37,329 nt of DNA from Candidatus Stackebrandtia faecavium (lineage in GTDB: Bacteria > Actinomycetota > Actinomycetes > Mycobacteriales > Micromonosporaceae). The stretch is from the NCBI GenBank assembly GCA_019112895.1, contig DXIM01000174.1:1-37329 (forward strand), in the 5' to 3' direction. Below are positions 7,802-16,485 of the stretch, piece after piece. Made by a program: the position numbers and the translations under genes. The notes under the pieces were generated by a model, which was not told where the DNA came from, did no database searches, and saw only the letters and a list, made by a program, of their open reading frames with translations. Every line of letters starts with the position of its first letter. Position 1 is the stretch's first letter.

Positions 7802-8200
7802 ATGTCGAAACGACCTGACGACAACGGCGTGTCGGGCCTGCCTGAAAGTTGGGGACGGATCGTCATCCCGGACGATATCTCCGAATTGGACGACGTTGCG
7901 GAGGAAGTCCGCGCACAACTGCGTAGTGAATCGCGTCACGCGCGACTGGACCGTAGGCTTCCGTACCTGATTCTGGTGGCGATAGTCACCGCCACGTTGT
8001 TGAGCCTGTTCCTGGTGCCGTGGTTGGCGGGGGCGGGCAACACCGAGCCGTCACCGTCCGGTTCCCCCAGCTCCGTATCGCAGACATCCACATCGGAGCC
8101 GCAGGACTCCAACCCGAGCGGGCAGACGCAAACCGAGGCATATTCGGCCATTCACGGCTGCAAACAGGGGTGCGTAGCCCCGACGGCGTTGCTGCCGTGA
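7802..8200 (+). CDS. Single-pass membrane protein, possibly frameshifted at its end
   Basis: A 132-residue protein from the ATG at 7802; the open frame continues upstream but with an implausible composition. It begins with a soluble segment ESWGRIVIPDDISELDDVAE and a charged helix, then one membrane segment (about 54-76) and a Ser/Pro/Thr-rich outer tail. The frame ends abruptly with CKQGCVAPTALLP. In another frame the same DNA reads VRSPDGVAAVIAFLESA and stops at 8223, which looks more like the end of a folded domain. A G run at 8167-8170 is a natural slip point. Related actinobacterial proteins, as I recall, are longer. Confidence 0.6.
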   Translation: MSKRPDDNGVSGLPESWGRIVIPDDISELDDVAEEVRAQLRSESRHARLDRRLPYLILVAIVTATLLSLFLVPWLAGAGNTEPSPSGSPSSVSQTSTSEPQDSNPSGQTQTEAYSAIHGCKQGCVAPTALLP

Positions 8201-8404
8201 TTGCGTTCCTGGAAAGCGCCTAAGCGGCTACCCGACCCGTTCGTTCGCGACGATGCTTCGCAAGCTCCACAACGAGGCGGTGGTGCCTGCATGGATGGCG
8301 ACAACCGTTAACCTGCTTGAGACGATTGATAGGTCGTGCGTGACGCGTTCGAGACGACGTTTAGTCTCGCGGACGTATGCCTGCCTGAGGAGAGGACGAT
8401 CCCG

Positions 8405-9070
8405 GTGCCAACCATGAAGTCTGCGAAGTTGTTGTCCCGTCTGGCTGTGGGCGCAGCCGCGGCGGCGGTTGTCGGCTTGAGTGGCTGCAGCGCAGGACAA
8501 GTCACGCAAACCGACACCCAAGTGCCACCGGTCGACGGAACGAACGCGTCGATCGTCGAAGACGACATCAACATCGCTGTCCGCGACGTGGTCGTGCACT
8601 ACCGCGATCTTGAGGGATACCCGGAAGACGGCGACGCTCCCCTCGAGGTCTTCGTATTCAACAACGGGACGTCCGCCGACACCCTCGAATCGGTGAGCGC
8701 CGATGTCGCCGAATCCGTGACGTTGGTGAACTCCGAGGACGAGGAATCCCCAGCAGACGATCAGAGCCCCAGCGAAGGCACGGACGACCCCAGCGAGGGC
8801 GCCACGGGCGACGAATCGCAAGCCGAAGACCCGCAACAGGGGCAGGAGGAGCTCAGCATTGAGCTGGCTCCCGGCGCACACGAAGCCCTGCTGCCGGACC
8901 GCGAACAGTACCTGCAGTTGACCGGGCTCAGCGAGGCCCTGAAACCCGGTTCGACCGTGAAACTACGGTTCGTTTTCGAAAAAGCCGGTGAAGTGACGAT
9001 GACAGTCCCGATGGGTACCGCGATGGAACCGGGCGACCGCGATACCGCCGACCTCGACGAAGAGCACTAA
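8405..9070 (+). CDS. LpqE-like lipoprotein
   Basis: A 221-residue exported lipoprotein. The signal peptide is Ala-rich and the lipobox reads LSGC with Cys28. The mature part alternates beta-rich stretches (INIAVRDVVVHYRDLEGYPEDG, SVTLVNSEDE, STVKLRFVFEKAGEVTMTVPM) with a long acidic low-complexity insert (about residues 110-155). The position between carD and radA is that of mycobacterial LpqE, and the fold pattern suggests the same PCuAC-like family; no copper-binding Met/His motif is obvious. GTG at 8405 has GAGGAGAGGA 8 bases upstream, which beats the ATG at 8414. Confidence 0.75.
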   Translation: MPTMKSAKLLSRLAVGAAAAAVVGLSGCSAGQVTQTDTQVPPVDGTNASIVEDDINIAVRDVVVHYRDLEGYPEDGDAPLEVFVFNNGTSADTLESVSADVAESVTLVNSEDEESPADDQSPSEGTDDPSEGATGDESQAEDPQQGQEELSIELAPGAHEALLPDREQYLQLTGLSEALKPGSTVKLRFVFEKAGEVTMTVPMGTAMEPGDRDTADLDEEH

Positions 9071-9096
9071 GACTCGGCGTCGGATCGCCCGTATCA

Positions 9097-9113
9097 CCCG
9101 CCCTTCGGGCGGG
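9097..9113 (+). terminator. Short GC hairpin after the LpqE-like gene
   Basis: CCCGCCC and GGGCGGG pair around TTC, 26 bases after the stop codon. There is no T tract. Confidence 0.5.
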
Positions 9114-9151
9114 GCAGCGGAGACAGTTTCTCCGGCGCATTGAATTCGACC

Positions 9152-9182
9152 AACAGGGTCCGGCAACTGCCGGGCCCTGTTT
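9152..9182 (+). terminator. Second hairpin between the LpqE-like gene and radA
   Basis: AACAGGGTCCGGCA pairs with TGCCGGGCCCTGTT (one mismatch) and is followed by TTTG. Together with the hairpin at 9097 it isolates radA from the upstream gene. Confidence 0.65.
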
Positions 9183-9223
9183 GCTGTCCACCGCGACCCA
9201 CCGGCAGTGTCACTGTCGTGGCG

Positions 9224-9229
9224 TACGTT
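9224..9229 (+). promoter_or_regulatory. Leaderless -10 box of radA
   Basis: TACGTT ends 6 bases before the GTG at 9236. Confidence 0.5.
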
Positions 9230-9235
9230 GTGGCC

Positions 9236-10627
9236 GTGGCTAAAACACGCACCAACTATTCCTGTTCGTCCTGCGGGCATTCCGTCCCCAAATGGGTCGG
9301 CCGCTGTCCCGACTGCGGTGACTGGGGAACCATGGAGGAGTCGCTTGCGGCGGCTCCTGCCACACGCCGCACCGGGACCACGGTGGCGCGCCCGCATGCC
9401 CCGGCGCGCCCGATCGACCAGGTCAGTGCGAAACAGGCAGAAGCCAAACCCACAGGTATCTCCGAGTTCGACCGTGTTTTGGGCGGCGGCCTCATCCCCG
9501 GCGGCGTCGGTTTGATCGCCGGCGAGCCGGGCGTCGGTAAATCGACGCTGCTGCTCGACGTGGCGCACAGGTACGTCGCTGCCGGTCACGGGCGTGCGCT
9601 GGTCGCCACGGGCGAAGAATCGGCCGCGCAGGTCCGGCTTCGCGCCGACCGTATCGGCGCCTTGCATCCGGATCTCATGCTGGCCGCCGAGACCGACCTT
9701 GCCGCCGTGCTCGGCCATATCGACGACATCAAACCCGGCCTGCTGATACTGGACTCGGTCCAGACCGTGACGACCGCCGACGTCGATGGCGTCCCCGGCG
9801 GAGTCACCCAGGTCCGTGCGGTCGCGTCGGGACTGATCGGTGTCGCGAAGGAACGCGGTATCAGCTGCATCCTGGTCGGTCACGTCACGAAAGACGGCCA
9901 CATCGCCGGTCCGCGCGTCCTCGAACACCTCGTCGACACCGTCGTGCATTTTGAAGGCGATCGCCACTCGACGCTGCGTCTGCTTCGGGGAGTGAAGAAC
10001 CGTTTCGGGCCGGCCGACGAAGTCGGTTGTTTCGACATGACCGAAGACGGCATCGTCTCGTTGACGGACCCGGGGGGCCTGTTCCTGGCCGAATCCAGTG
10101 AGGAACCGGTGCCCGGTACCTGTGTCACCGTGACCATGGAGGGCCGCCGCGCGCTCCTCGTCGAAGTGCAGGCCCTCGTCGGCGGCAGCGCGAAAGAGGG
10201 GACGATCCCGAGGCGAACAGTGTCGGGACTGGATTCGGCACGCCTGAGTATGGCGCTGGCCGTGCTGGACCGCCGCACGAAAATCCGATGCCTGGACCGT
10301 GAGGTCTATGCCGCGACCGTGGGGGGTATGCGGGTCGTCGAGCCGGCCGCCGACCTCGCCATCAGCCTCGCGGTTGCGTCTTCGGTGTCGCAAGCGGCCG
10401 TGTCGGCCGACATCGTCGCGGTCGGCGAGGTCGGTCTGACCGGTGCAGTACGGCGTGTCGCTGGCGTGCCGCGCCGGTTGAGCGAGGCCGCGCGCTTGGG
10501 TTTCCGCCGCGCCCTCGTACCGATCGGCTGCGCCGATCAAGCACCGAAAAATATGACGGTCACCGAGGTCGGGTCAGTGAGTGAGGCTTTGCGGGTCGCG
10601 TCACAGCATTGGGCTTCGCGCGGCTGA
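9236..10627 (+). CDS. radA: DNA repair protein RadA (Sms)
   Basis: A 463-residue RadA, a RecA-related branch-migration helicase in recombination repair. A four-Cys zinc finger (Cys10, Cys13, Cys24, Cys27) precedes the RecA-like motor with Walker A GEPGVGKST (about 96-104). The RadA signature KNRFG is at 254-258. The C-terminal part resembles the Lon protease domain but serves as a scaffold in this family. Start is the GTG at 9236, matching the usual short N terminus before the zinc finger and a leaderless -10 box. Followed by disA in the conserved actinobacterial order, with one gene inserted on the other strand. Confidence 0.96.
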   Translation: MAKTRTNYSCSSCGHSVPKWVGRCPDCGDWGTMEESLAAAPATRRTGTTVARPHAPARPIDQVSAKQAEAKPTGISEFDRVLGGGLIPGGVGLIAGEPGVGKSTLLLDVAHRYVAAGHGRALVATGEESAAQVRLRADRIGALHPDLMLAAETDLAAVLGHIDDIKPGLLILDSVQTVTTADVDGVPGGVTQVRAVASGLIGVAKERGISCILVGHVTKDGHIAGPRVLEHLVDTVVHFEGDRHSTLRLLRGVKNRFGPADEVGCFDMTEDGIVSLTDPGGLFLAESSEEPVPGTCVTVTMEGRRALLVEVQALVGGSAKEGTIPRRTVSGLDSARLSMALAVLDRRTKIRCLDREVYAATVGGMRVVEPAADLAISLAVASSVSQAAVSADIVAVGEVGLTGAVRRVAGVPRRLSEAARLGFRRALVPIGCADQAPKNMTVTEVGSVSEALRVASQHWASRG

Positions 10628-10630
10628 ATC

Positions 10631-10659
10631 GCGTGAATGCGCAACGGCGCGCGTCACGC
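10631..10659. terminator. Weak hairpin between convergent radA and membrane gene
   Basis: GCGTGA (10631-10636) and TCACGC (10654-10659) pair across 17 bases. The right arm overlaps the stop codon of the minus-strand gene. Confidence 0.35.
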
Positions 10660-11487
10660 CATCGGGGGCCCGGGAGGTGGTGGTGAGCCTTGAGGGGGCG
10701 GCGGCCATGGCCGGGCACCCGCGGCGGGGGGATGACCGTGCGGCCCCGCAGGCGGTGGCCCCGGTGGCTCGTCGCCCATCGCCGCGGGATTCGGCGGCGG
10801 TGCGGGCGCTTCTGGCCGAGAGGTCTGGCCGGTTCCCGGCGAAGCGGACTCATCAACCGGCACAGGTGTGTTGGTGCCGGTTTCGTCGTCGAGTTGATTC
10901 AAGACGGCGACATGTTCGGGTGCGAAGCCCGCGATCTGGTCGATGATGGCGTCGGCCGGCTTGAAGAAATCGGCGAGACGCACAGCGAGATCGTAGTTGC
11001 CGACACGGCCCTCGCTGGCGCGGTTGGCTTCCCGCAGGATCGCCTGGTCGAGAAAGCGTGGCCGGTCGCCAGCGCTACGCCCCAGGTAGTCGTCGCAGGC
11101 GAACAGAAGATATGTGTCGCCCTTGCGCCGCCCGGGGACCGTGATGACAGTGACTTCCTCGATGTGGACCCACGGCATGAGCAGGGCCCGGAAAACACCG
11201 GGCCGCACGATGACGCCGAAATGGTTCGCGGCCAACCGCGGGCGGCGCAACACGACGACGGCGGCGACGATGATCGAAAGGATCGAAACAAGAGCGATGA
11301 ACGTGGGCACCTGCGCGGCCGGATTCGGTTCGCCTGTCATCAGCGTGTCCGGTTCCGTGTAAAACATGAGCCACGTGATGGCGGTGACGATCACTCCGGC
11401 GGCAATATAAGTGGCCAACCGGGTGAGGGCGCGACGGGGTGCGCGTTGAGGCATTACCGTCCATTCCGATACGGTTTTGCTTGTCAT
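10654..11487 (-). CDS. Membrane protein with PH-like domain and Pro-rich tail
   Basis: A 277-residue protein. Two membrane segments (about 22-44 and 60-80) are followed by a soluble domain (about 83-180) whose start NHFGVIVRPGVFRALLMPWVHIEEVTVI resembles bacterial PH-like domains. The last 70 residues are extremely Pro/Gly-rich, disordered and probably cytoplasmic. ATG at 11487. It sits on the opposite strand between radA and disA and diverges from disA. Function unknown; the PH-like call is by pattern only. Confidence 0.75.
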   Translation of the reverse strand: MTSKTVSEWTVMPQRAPRRALTRLATYIAAGVIVTAITWLMFYTEPDTLMTGEPNPAAQVPTFIALVSILSIIVAAVVVLRRPRLAANHFGVIVRPGVFRALLMPWVHIEEVTVITVPGRRKGDTYLLFACDDYLGRSAGDRPRFLDQAILREANRASEGRVGNYDLAVRLADFFKPADAIIDQIAGFAPEHVAVLNQLDDETGTNTPVPVDESASPGTGQTSRPEAPAPPPNPAAMGDEPPGPPPAGPHGHPPAAGARPWPPPPQGSPPPPGPPMA

Positions 11488-11572
11488 GCGTCACACACCG
11501 TTCGTTCCAGTGACCGACCGAGCGCTGTCGTGCGGCGCCTTTGACGGCGTCTTTCCCGCTCAATCAACTACG

Positions 11573-11578
11573 TACACT
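11573..11578 (+). promoter_or_regulatory. Candidate -10 box of disA
   Basis: TACACT lies 35 bases before the disA GTG, giving a leader of about 30 bases that includes the AAGGAG ribosome binding site at 11600. Confidence 0.45.
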
Positions 11579-11613
11579 AGGCACGCACATGCGCCGTTTG
11601 CAAGGAGTCGACC

Positions 11614-12690
11614 GTGGTAATGCCCGAACGCAATGATCCGATGCGTGCGACCGTGGCATTGATGGCGCCGGGCACGGCGCTGCGGGATGGCTTGGAACGC
11701 ATTCTACGAGGCAATACGGGTGCATTGATCGTGCTGGGTTGTGACCGGCTCGTGGAGAGCCTATGTACCGGCGGTTTCAACTTGGACGTGGAGTTCTCCG
11801 CAACGCGCTTGCGCGAGCTGTGCAAAATGGATGGAGCCGTTGTGTTGACGAACGACGGTTCCCGGATCGTCCGCGCCGCGGTCCACCTGATGCCGGATTC
11901 CACGGTCCGCAGCGGCGAGTCCGGTACGCGCCACCGCACCGCCGAACGCGTGGCGAAACAGACCGGCTTCCCCGTCATCTCCGTCAGCCAATCGATGCGG
12001 ATCATCGGGCTGTACCTCAACGGCAACCGCCACGTCTTGGACGAATCCGCCGCGATCCTGTCGCGCGCGAACCAGGCGTTGGCGACCCTGGAGCGTTATA
12101 AGTCACGCCTCGATGAGGTGGCCGGGACGTTGTCGGCGCTAGAGATCGAAGACCTCGTGACTGTGCGCGACGCGATGGTCGTCGTGCAGCGCATGGAAAT
12201 GGTGCGCCGCATCGCCGACGAAGTCGAAGGCTATGTCATCGAGCTCGGTACCGACGGTCGCCTGCTGGCGCTGCAGTTGGACGAACTCATGGCGGGCGTC
12301 GACGCGGACCGCACCCTCATCGTGCGCGACTACCTTCCCGACTCGATGGTCGGCGACCCCTCAGCCGCGACCCAGGCCCTCGACCGGCTGTCCGGCAACG
12401 AGATGCTCGACCTGACGGCAGTCAGTGGCGCCGTCGGCCATGTCGGTGGCTCGCAGTTGCTCGACGCGCCGATCAGCCCTCGCGGTTTCCGCCTGTTGGG
12501 TAGGGTCCCGCGCCTGCCGGGGACGGTCGTCGATCGCATCGTGGAACATTTCGGTTCGCTACAGACTCTGTTGGGCGCGACCGTCGACGACCTGCGTCGC
12601 GTCGAAGGTGTCGGCGATACGCGGGCACGTGGGGTACGTGAAGGACTGTCCCGCTTGGCCGAGGTATCGATGTTGGAGCGTTACGTCTAA
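11614..12690 (+). CDS. disA: DNA integrity scanning diadenylate cyclase DisA
   Basis: A 358-residue DisA that makes cyclic di-AMP from two ATP and scans DNA for branched structures. The N-terminal DAC domain shows the catalytic motifs DGA (73-75) and RHRTA (106-110). A helical linker follows, and the C-terminal helix-hairpin-helix DNA-binding domain (about 290-358) contains LLGATVDDLRRVEGVGDTRA. GTG at 11614 with AAGGAG 8 bases upstream; the ATG at 11620 is a possible alternative. No cyclic di-AMP riboswitch was found in the window. Confidence 0.96.
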   Translation: MVMPERNDPMRATVALMAPGTALRDGLERILRGNTGALIVLGCDRLVESLCTGGFNLDVEFSATRLRELCKMDGAVVLTNDGSRIVRAAVHLMPDSTVRSGESGTRHRTAERVAKQTGFPVISVSQSMRIIGLYLNGNRHVLDESAAILSRANQALATLERYKSRLDEVAGTLSALEIEDLVTVRDAMVVVQRMEMVRRIADEVEGYVIELGTDGRLLALQLDELMAGVDADRTLIVRDYLPDSMVGDPSAATQALDRLSGNEMLDLTAVSGAVGHVGGSQLLDAPISPRGFRLLGRVPRLPGTVVDRIVEHFGSLQTLLGATVDDLRRVEGVGDTRARGVREGLSRLAEVSMLERYV

Positions 12691-12750
12691 GACCCGAAGC
12701 GCCTCCGCATCGGCGCCACACACGCATCGGTAGCCATCTGGCGTACCCAG

Positions 12751-12756
12751 TATCGT
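12751..12756 (+). promoter_or_regulatory. Candidate -10 box of the FtsK-like gene
   Basis: TATCGT lies 48 bases before the ATG at 12805. No strong -35 is seen. Confidence 0.35.
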
Positions 12757-12804
12757 CGTGGCAGCATCTCTATTTGGTGCGCCACAGCCGAAAGGGGACA
12801 GCCG

Positions 12805-15216
12805 ATGGCCGGCCTTCGCTCGACCTTCGACCAAGCGATCGCACACCATCTCAGCGCGCTGGGCAAGGTCAATGCCGTCCGTGCCAGCGCGCAACACGCG
12901 GCGACGCCTGGGCCGGATCCGGCCAGCGTGGCCGCGGAGACCGCGATTGCACAGCGGTTGAGTGCGGCAGCCGCCGCACTTCGTGACCAGCCCGGTTATG
13001 TCCGTATCGGTCAGGCGCAGCTGCATCAGGCGAATTTTCCCGTCTATGTTCCCTTCTTGGGCACTGCCCACATCAACTTGAGCGCGGATTCGCGCGACCC
13101 GCGCGTGGCGGCCCTGTTCCGTTCGGTCCTACTGCAGACGATGGCGACCGCCCCCGGCGGGCAGGTCGAGGTCGTCACGATCGACCCGGCGGCCGTTGGC
13201 GCGACGTTTGCGGCATTGCAACCGTTGATCGACGCCCGTTTGATGACGACGCCGGCGACGGACAATTCCGGTATCGACCGCGCGTTGGCGTTGGCCGAGG
13301 AGCATGTCAAGGCCTCCTTGCGCGGCGAGAAAGCCACGACGATGATCCTTGCGGTGACGTCGGCGCCGAAACTGTCGGGGACGAACCTGAACCGGCTGCA
13401 GGCTTTGGCGCATTCGGGGACAGCGGCCCGTCTATACCTGTTGGCCGGCGGTGTCGGTGAGTTGGCGAATGCCGTTGACATCACGGTCGACCAGTCGATG
13501 TGGGTGGGAAATCCGCCGGATGCGCCGTTCGGTCAACGCAACGGTTTGGCCGCGCCGGTGGGGTTCGAGGAGCCGCCGGGAGACGACTATTTGCGGGCGG
13601 AATCGAACCGCATCGCGCAGCGTGCCCGCGCGGCCGCGCAGCTGCGTTTCGTCGACTTGGCGCCGAAGGAACTGTGGCTGGAGGACCCGTCGGACGGGGT
13701 TTCCACGATTGCCGGCCGCGACGCGAACGGCATTGTGGAGCTCGCTTTCGACGACTCGACGCCGCACTGGCTGATCGGGGGGCGTACCGGTGGCGGTAAA
13801 ACCGTTTTCCTGCTCGACATCTTGTACGGCTTGGCGGCGCGGTACTCGCCGAAGGACCTGGCCCTGTATCTGCTCGACTTCAAGGAAGGCGTTTCGTTCA
13901 CCGAGTTCACGCCGCAGGCTTCGGACCCGACCTACATCCCGCATGCGCGCGCCGTCGGTGTCGAATCGGACCGCGAGTACGGGGTGGCGATCCTGCGGGA
14001 GCTCGACGAAGAGATGACGCGGCGTTCGGTCGTCATGAAACGTCACGGGGTCGCGCGGTATTCGCAGCTGTCGGTGGCTGAACCGATGCCGCGGATCGTG
14101 TGCATCGTCGACGAATTCCAGGTGCTGTTTTCGGGAAACGATTCGCTGTCGAAGCAGGCGGTGGCGATCCTCGAAAACCTTGCTCGGAAGGGGCGGTCGT
14201 ACGGGGTTCACCTGGTCTTGGCGAGCCAGACCACATCGGGCATCGAGGCGCTGTACACCAAGCGTGATTCGATATTCGGTCAGTTCTCGCTGCGTGTGGC
14301 CCTGCCGGGGGCGACTTCGGTCTTGGAGACCACGAATACGGCCGCGCAGTCGTTGAGCACTGGTGAGGCCGTCATCAACACCGATGGCGGCGTCGCCGGG
14401 CGCGATCGCAAGATCCGTTTCCCGAACGCGCATGCGGAGGCGGATGCGCTGTATCGCTTGCGTTACGACATGTGGCAACGCCGGGGTGATGCGCCGGAGC
14501 CGTCCGTGTTCTACGGCTACGCGGCCGCGCATATCGAGGACAACGAGGATTACGACCTGTTGACGCCGACCGATTCGGATCCGCGACTGTTGCTGGGTCG
14601 GGGTGTGGATGCCCGGTTGCAGACGGCGTCGATGTACCTGGATGCGACGCCCGGGCGGCATCTGTCCATTTTGGGCGCCGATGCCGTGGGTGCTGACCTG
14701 GTCCGTGCCGCGGCGTTGTCGCTCGTCAAGCAGAAGCCGGACGCGCGCCTGTATATCGCACCGTTTGCTCAGCCGAATGTGGCGCAGGAATTGGCAATGG
14801 ATGCGCCCCGGCAGTCGACGATGGTGCAACTGAGCGACATGACCGCCGTCATGGAAGAAATGGTGGCCCGCGGCGATCCTGCCTACCTGATTGGTTTCGG
14901 TCTGGACGCCGCGAACCTGGACATGGCGGGCCGTAATGCGTTGAAATCGTTGCTGCGCAACGGTCCGGGCTTCGGCGTTCATCTCATCGGGTGGTGGCGC
15001 GGACTGCGTCGCTTTGTGGACGATGTCGGAGGCAGCGCGGGACGTGAGGACGTATCCTGCTCGGTCGTGCTCAACATTCCCGGTAGCGAACTCATGGGCC
15101 ACTTCGGTCAGTCGGTGACGGACTGGGCACCGCGCCCGGGCCGCGCAATGCTGATCGACCGGCACACCAACAGCCGGCAGCTGCTGGTGCCGTTCACGCG
15201 AAAGGACCTGCCATGA
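12805..15216 (+). CDS. FtsK/SpoIIIE-type (EccC-like) ATPase
   Basis: An 803-residue cytoplasmic ATPase without membrane segments. The central FtsK-type motor has Walker A GGRTGGGKT (325-333), the family sequence LYLLDFKEGVSF after it, Walker B IVCIVDEF (431-438) and LVLASQTTSGIEAL. Flanking regions look like degenerate motor domains: about 75-220 (AHINLSADSRDPRVAALFRS, then VEVVTIDP) and about 595-800, where the P-loop position reads LGADAVGAD (623-631) without the Lys. One active and two inactive motors recall EccC of type VII secretion. ATG at 12805 with GAAAGGGG upstream. Its stop overlaps the next start by 4 bases. Similar proteins are, from memory, common in Streptomyces but uncharacterised. 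It is not the divisome FtsK, which carries membrane and gamma domains. Confidence 0.85.
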   Translation: MAGLRSTFDQAIAHHLSALGKVNAVRASAQHAATPGPDPASVAAETAIAQRLSAAAAALRDQPGYVRIGQAQLHQANFPVYVPFLGTAHINLSADSRDPRVAALFRSVLLQTMATAPGGQVEVVTIDPAAVGATFAALQPLIDARLMTTPATDNSGIDRALALAEEHVKASLRGEKATTMILAVTSAPKLSGTNLNRLQALAHSGTAARLYLLAGGVGELANAVDITVDQSMWVGNPPDAPFGQRNGLAAPVGFEEPPGDDYLRAESNRIAQRARAAAQLRFVDLAPKELWLEDPSDGVSTIAGRDANGIVELAFDDSTPHWLIGGRTGGGKTVFLLDILYGLAARYSPKDLALYLLDFKEGVSFTEFTPQASDPTYIPHARAVGVESDREYGVAILRELDEEMTRRSVVMKRHGVARYSQLSVAEPMPRIVCIVDEFQVLFSGNDSLSKQAVAILENLARKGRSYGVHLVLASQTTSGIEALYTKRDSIFGQFSLRVALPGATSVLETTNTAAQSLSTGEAVINTDGGVAGRDRKIRFPNAHAEADALYRLRYDMWQRRGDAPEPSVFYGYAAAHIEDNEDYDLLTPTDSDPRLLLGRGVDARLQTASMYLDATPGRHLSILGADAVGADLVRAAALSLVKQKPDARLYIAPFAQPNVAQELAMDAPRQSTMVQLSDMTAVMEEMVARGDPAYLIGFGLDAANLDMAGRNALKSLLRNGPGFGVHLIGWWRGLRRFVDDVGGSAGREDVSCSVVLNIPGSELMGHFGQSVTDWAPRPGRAMLIDRHTNSRQLLVPFTRKDLP

Positions 15217-15881
15217 CGCAATCGCAAACCGCCTACAACGAGTACTTGGCGGCTATGCGCGACCTTGACGGTGTGCGGGCGGAGCAGGAACGCGCTTTGG
15301 CGGCGCAGCAGGGGCATGTCCAAGGACTTCACTCGCATCTGGACGGTTTGACGCAGCGGTTGCACACGCAGCGCGCCCAGCTTGAACAGTTGGCTCACCA
15401 ATGCCAGTTGCCGCAACCGCCGACACAGTCGAATCCGGCTCCGCTACCGAACGACGTGAACGCGGCCGTGGCCTCGGCCGCCGAGGACGTGGAGTCGGCG
15501 GATACGCACTATCAGGACGCGCGCTACCTCGCGCACCGCGCGAAGTTTCTGCCGCGGTGGCGTGCCGATGAACGCAACGGCCTGATCTACGGCCTGTACG
15601 CCGTCGTTGCCTTGGGTCTGCAGGTGATGTTCCTGGCGTGGGCAGCCGGCACCGAGAAACTGACGGACCTGATTGATGAAGCCGTTATCTGCATCGCGCT
15701 GCCGTTCGTGGCGTTCTTGGCCGGATGGTTGACGATCGGTGTCGTGGGTAATCCGATCCTCGGCGAGGGAACGTTGACGCCGAGCGGAAAGTTGCAACGC
15801 AATCCGCGTCTGGGGCTGGCGATCTGTCTGAGTACGTGGCTTGTGTCGTGTTGGCTGGCGAATAAGTACTTGAGCTTGTGA
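15213..15881 (+). CDS. Coiled-coil membrane protein paired with the FtsK-like ATPase
   Basis: A 222-residue protein translationally coupled to the ATPase (ATGA overlap). Residues about 8-70 are a Gln/Leu/Ala-rich coiled coil. A Pro-rich break and a second helix (about 80-112) lead to three predicted membrane segments (about 124-145, 157-178 and 200-218). It probably anchors the soluble ATPase at the membrane, with the coiled coil as contact surface; this is inferred from the pairing. No signal peptide and no enzymatic motif. The genes on either side (disA, moaC) have separate functions and their own promoters. Confidence 0.8.
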   Translation: MTQSQTAYNEYLAAMRDLDGVRAEQERALAAQQGHVQGLHSHLDGLTQRLHTQRAQLEQLAHQCQLPQPPTQSNPAPLPNDVNAAVASAAEDVESADTHYQDARYLAHRAKFLPRWRADERNGLIYGLYAVVALGLQVMFLAWAAGTEKLTDLIDEAVICIALPFVAFLAGWLTIGVVGNPILGEGTLTPSGKLQRNPRLGLAICLSTWLVSCWLANKYLSL

Positions 15882-15993
15882 GTCTGGGCCGTGGGTTAAG
15901 CGGTGTGAACAGGGTTTTGTGCAGGGCTTTGCAAAAGTCGTAGTGACCATGCAGGATCTTGTTTCGGTATCGATGATGTGACAGTCGAACGAC

Positions 15994-15999
15994 TAGGGT
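15994..15999 (+). promoter_or_regulatory. Leaderless -10 box of the molybdenum cofactor operon
   Basis: TAGGGT ends 6 bases before the third of three consecutive GTG codons (16006). This selects that codon as the moaC start. Confidence 0.55.
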
Positions 16000-16005
16000 G
16001 TGGTG

Positions 16006-16485
16006 GTGACTGACGAACGCGCGTTGACGCATGTCGACGAGTCCGGCGAGGCGACCATGGTCGATGTCGCCGGTAAGGACGTGACGGCGAGAACGGCTAC
16101 CGCCTCGGGTCGTTTGTGCACCACCGCCGAGGTGGTCACGGCTTTGCGTGCCGAGAATCTGCCGAAGGGGGACGCGGTCGCGGTGTCACGGCTGGCCGGC
16201 ATGATGGGCGCAAAGCGGACGTCCGATCTGATTCCCTTGTGCCATCCGATTGGGCTGCACAAGGTCAGTGTCGACCTCGAGTTCAATCACGACACCGTCG
16301 ACATCACGGCGTTTGCGAAGACCGCGGACCGCACCGGCGTCGAAATGGAGGCGTTGACGGCAGTCAGCGTCGCGGGGCTCACCCTGATCGACATGGTGAA
16401 GGCCGTGGACCCGGCGGCGTATTTGACCGACATCCGGGTCGAAGAGAAAACGGGTGGCAAAACGGGAACGTGGCAACGCGTATGA
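16006..16485 (+). CDS. moaC: Cyclic pyranopterin monophosphate synthase MoaC
   Basis: A 159-residue MoaC, which makes cPMP from the MoaA product in the first stage of molybdenum cofactor synthesis. Signatures are SDLIPLCHPIGLHKVSV and ADRTGVEMEALTAVSVA with LTLIDMVKAVD after it. Start at the GTG at 16006, chosen from three in a row by the leaderless -10 box. First gene of moaC-mog-moeA-moaE; its stop overlaps the next ATG (ATGA). Confidence 0.95.
   Translation: MTDERALTHVDESGEATMVDVAGKDVTARTATASGRLCTTAEVVTALRAENLPKGDAVAVSRLAGMMGAKRTSDLIPLCHPIGLHKVSVDLEFNHDTVDITAFAKTADRTGVEMEALTAVSVAGLTLIDMVKAVDPAAYLTDIRVEEKTGGKTGTWQRV

Noticed and set aside
8963-10540. 525-residue minus-strand frame opposite radA
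   Set aside because: Antisense shadow produced by GC-rich third positions of radA; low-complexity Arg/Gly/His composition.
13432-15165. 577-residue minus-strand frame opposite the FtsK-like gene
   Set aside because: Antisense shadow of the ATPase, which has clear motifs on the plus strand.
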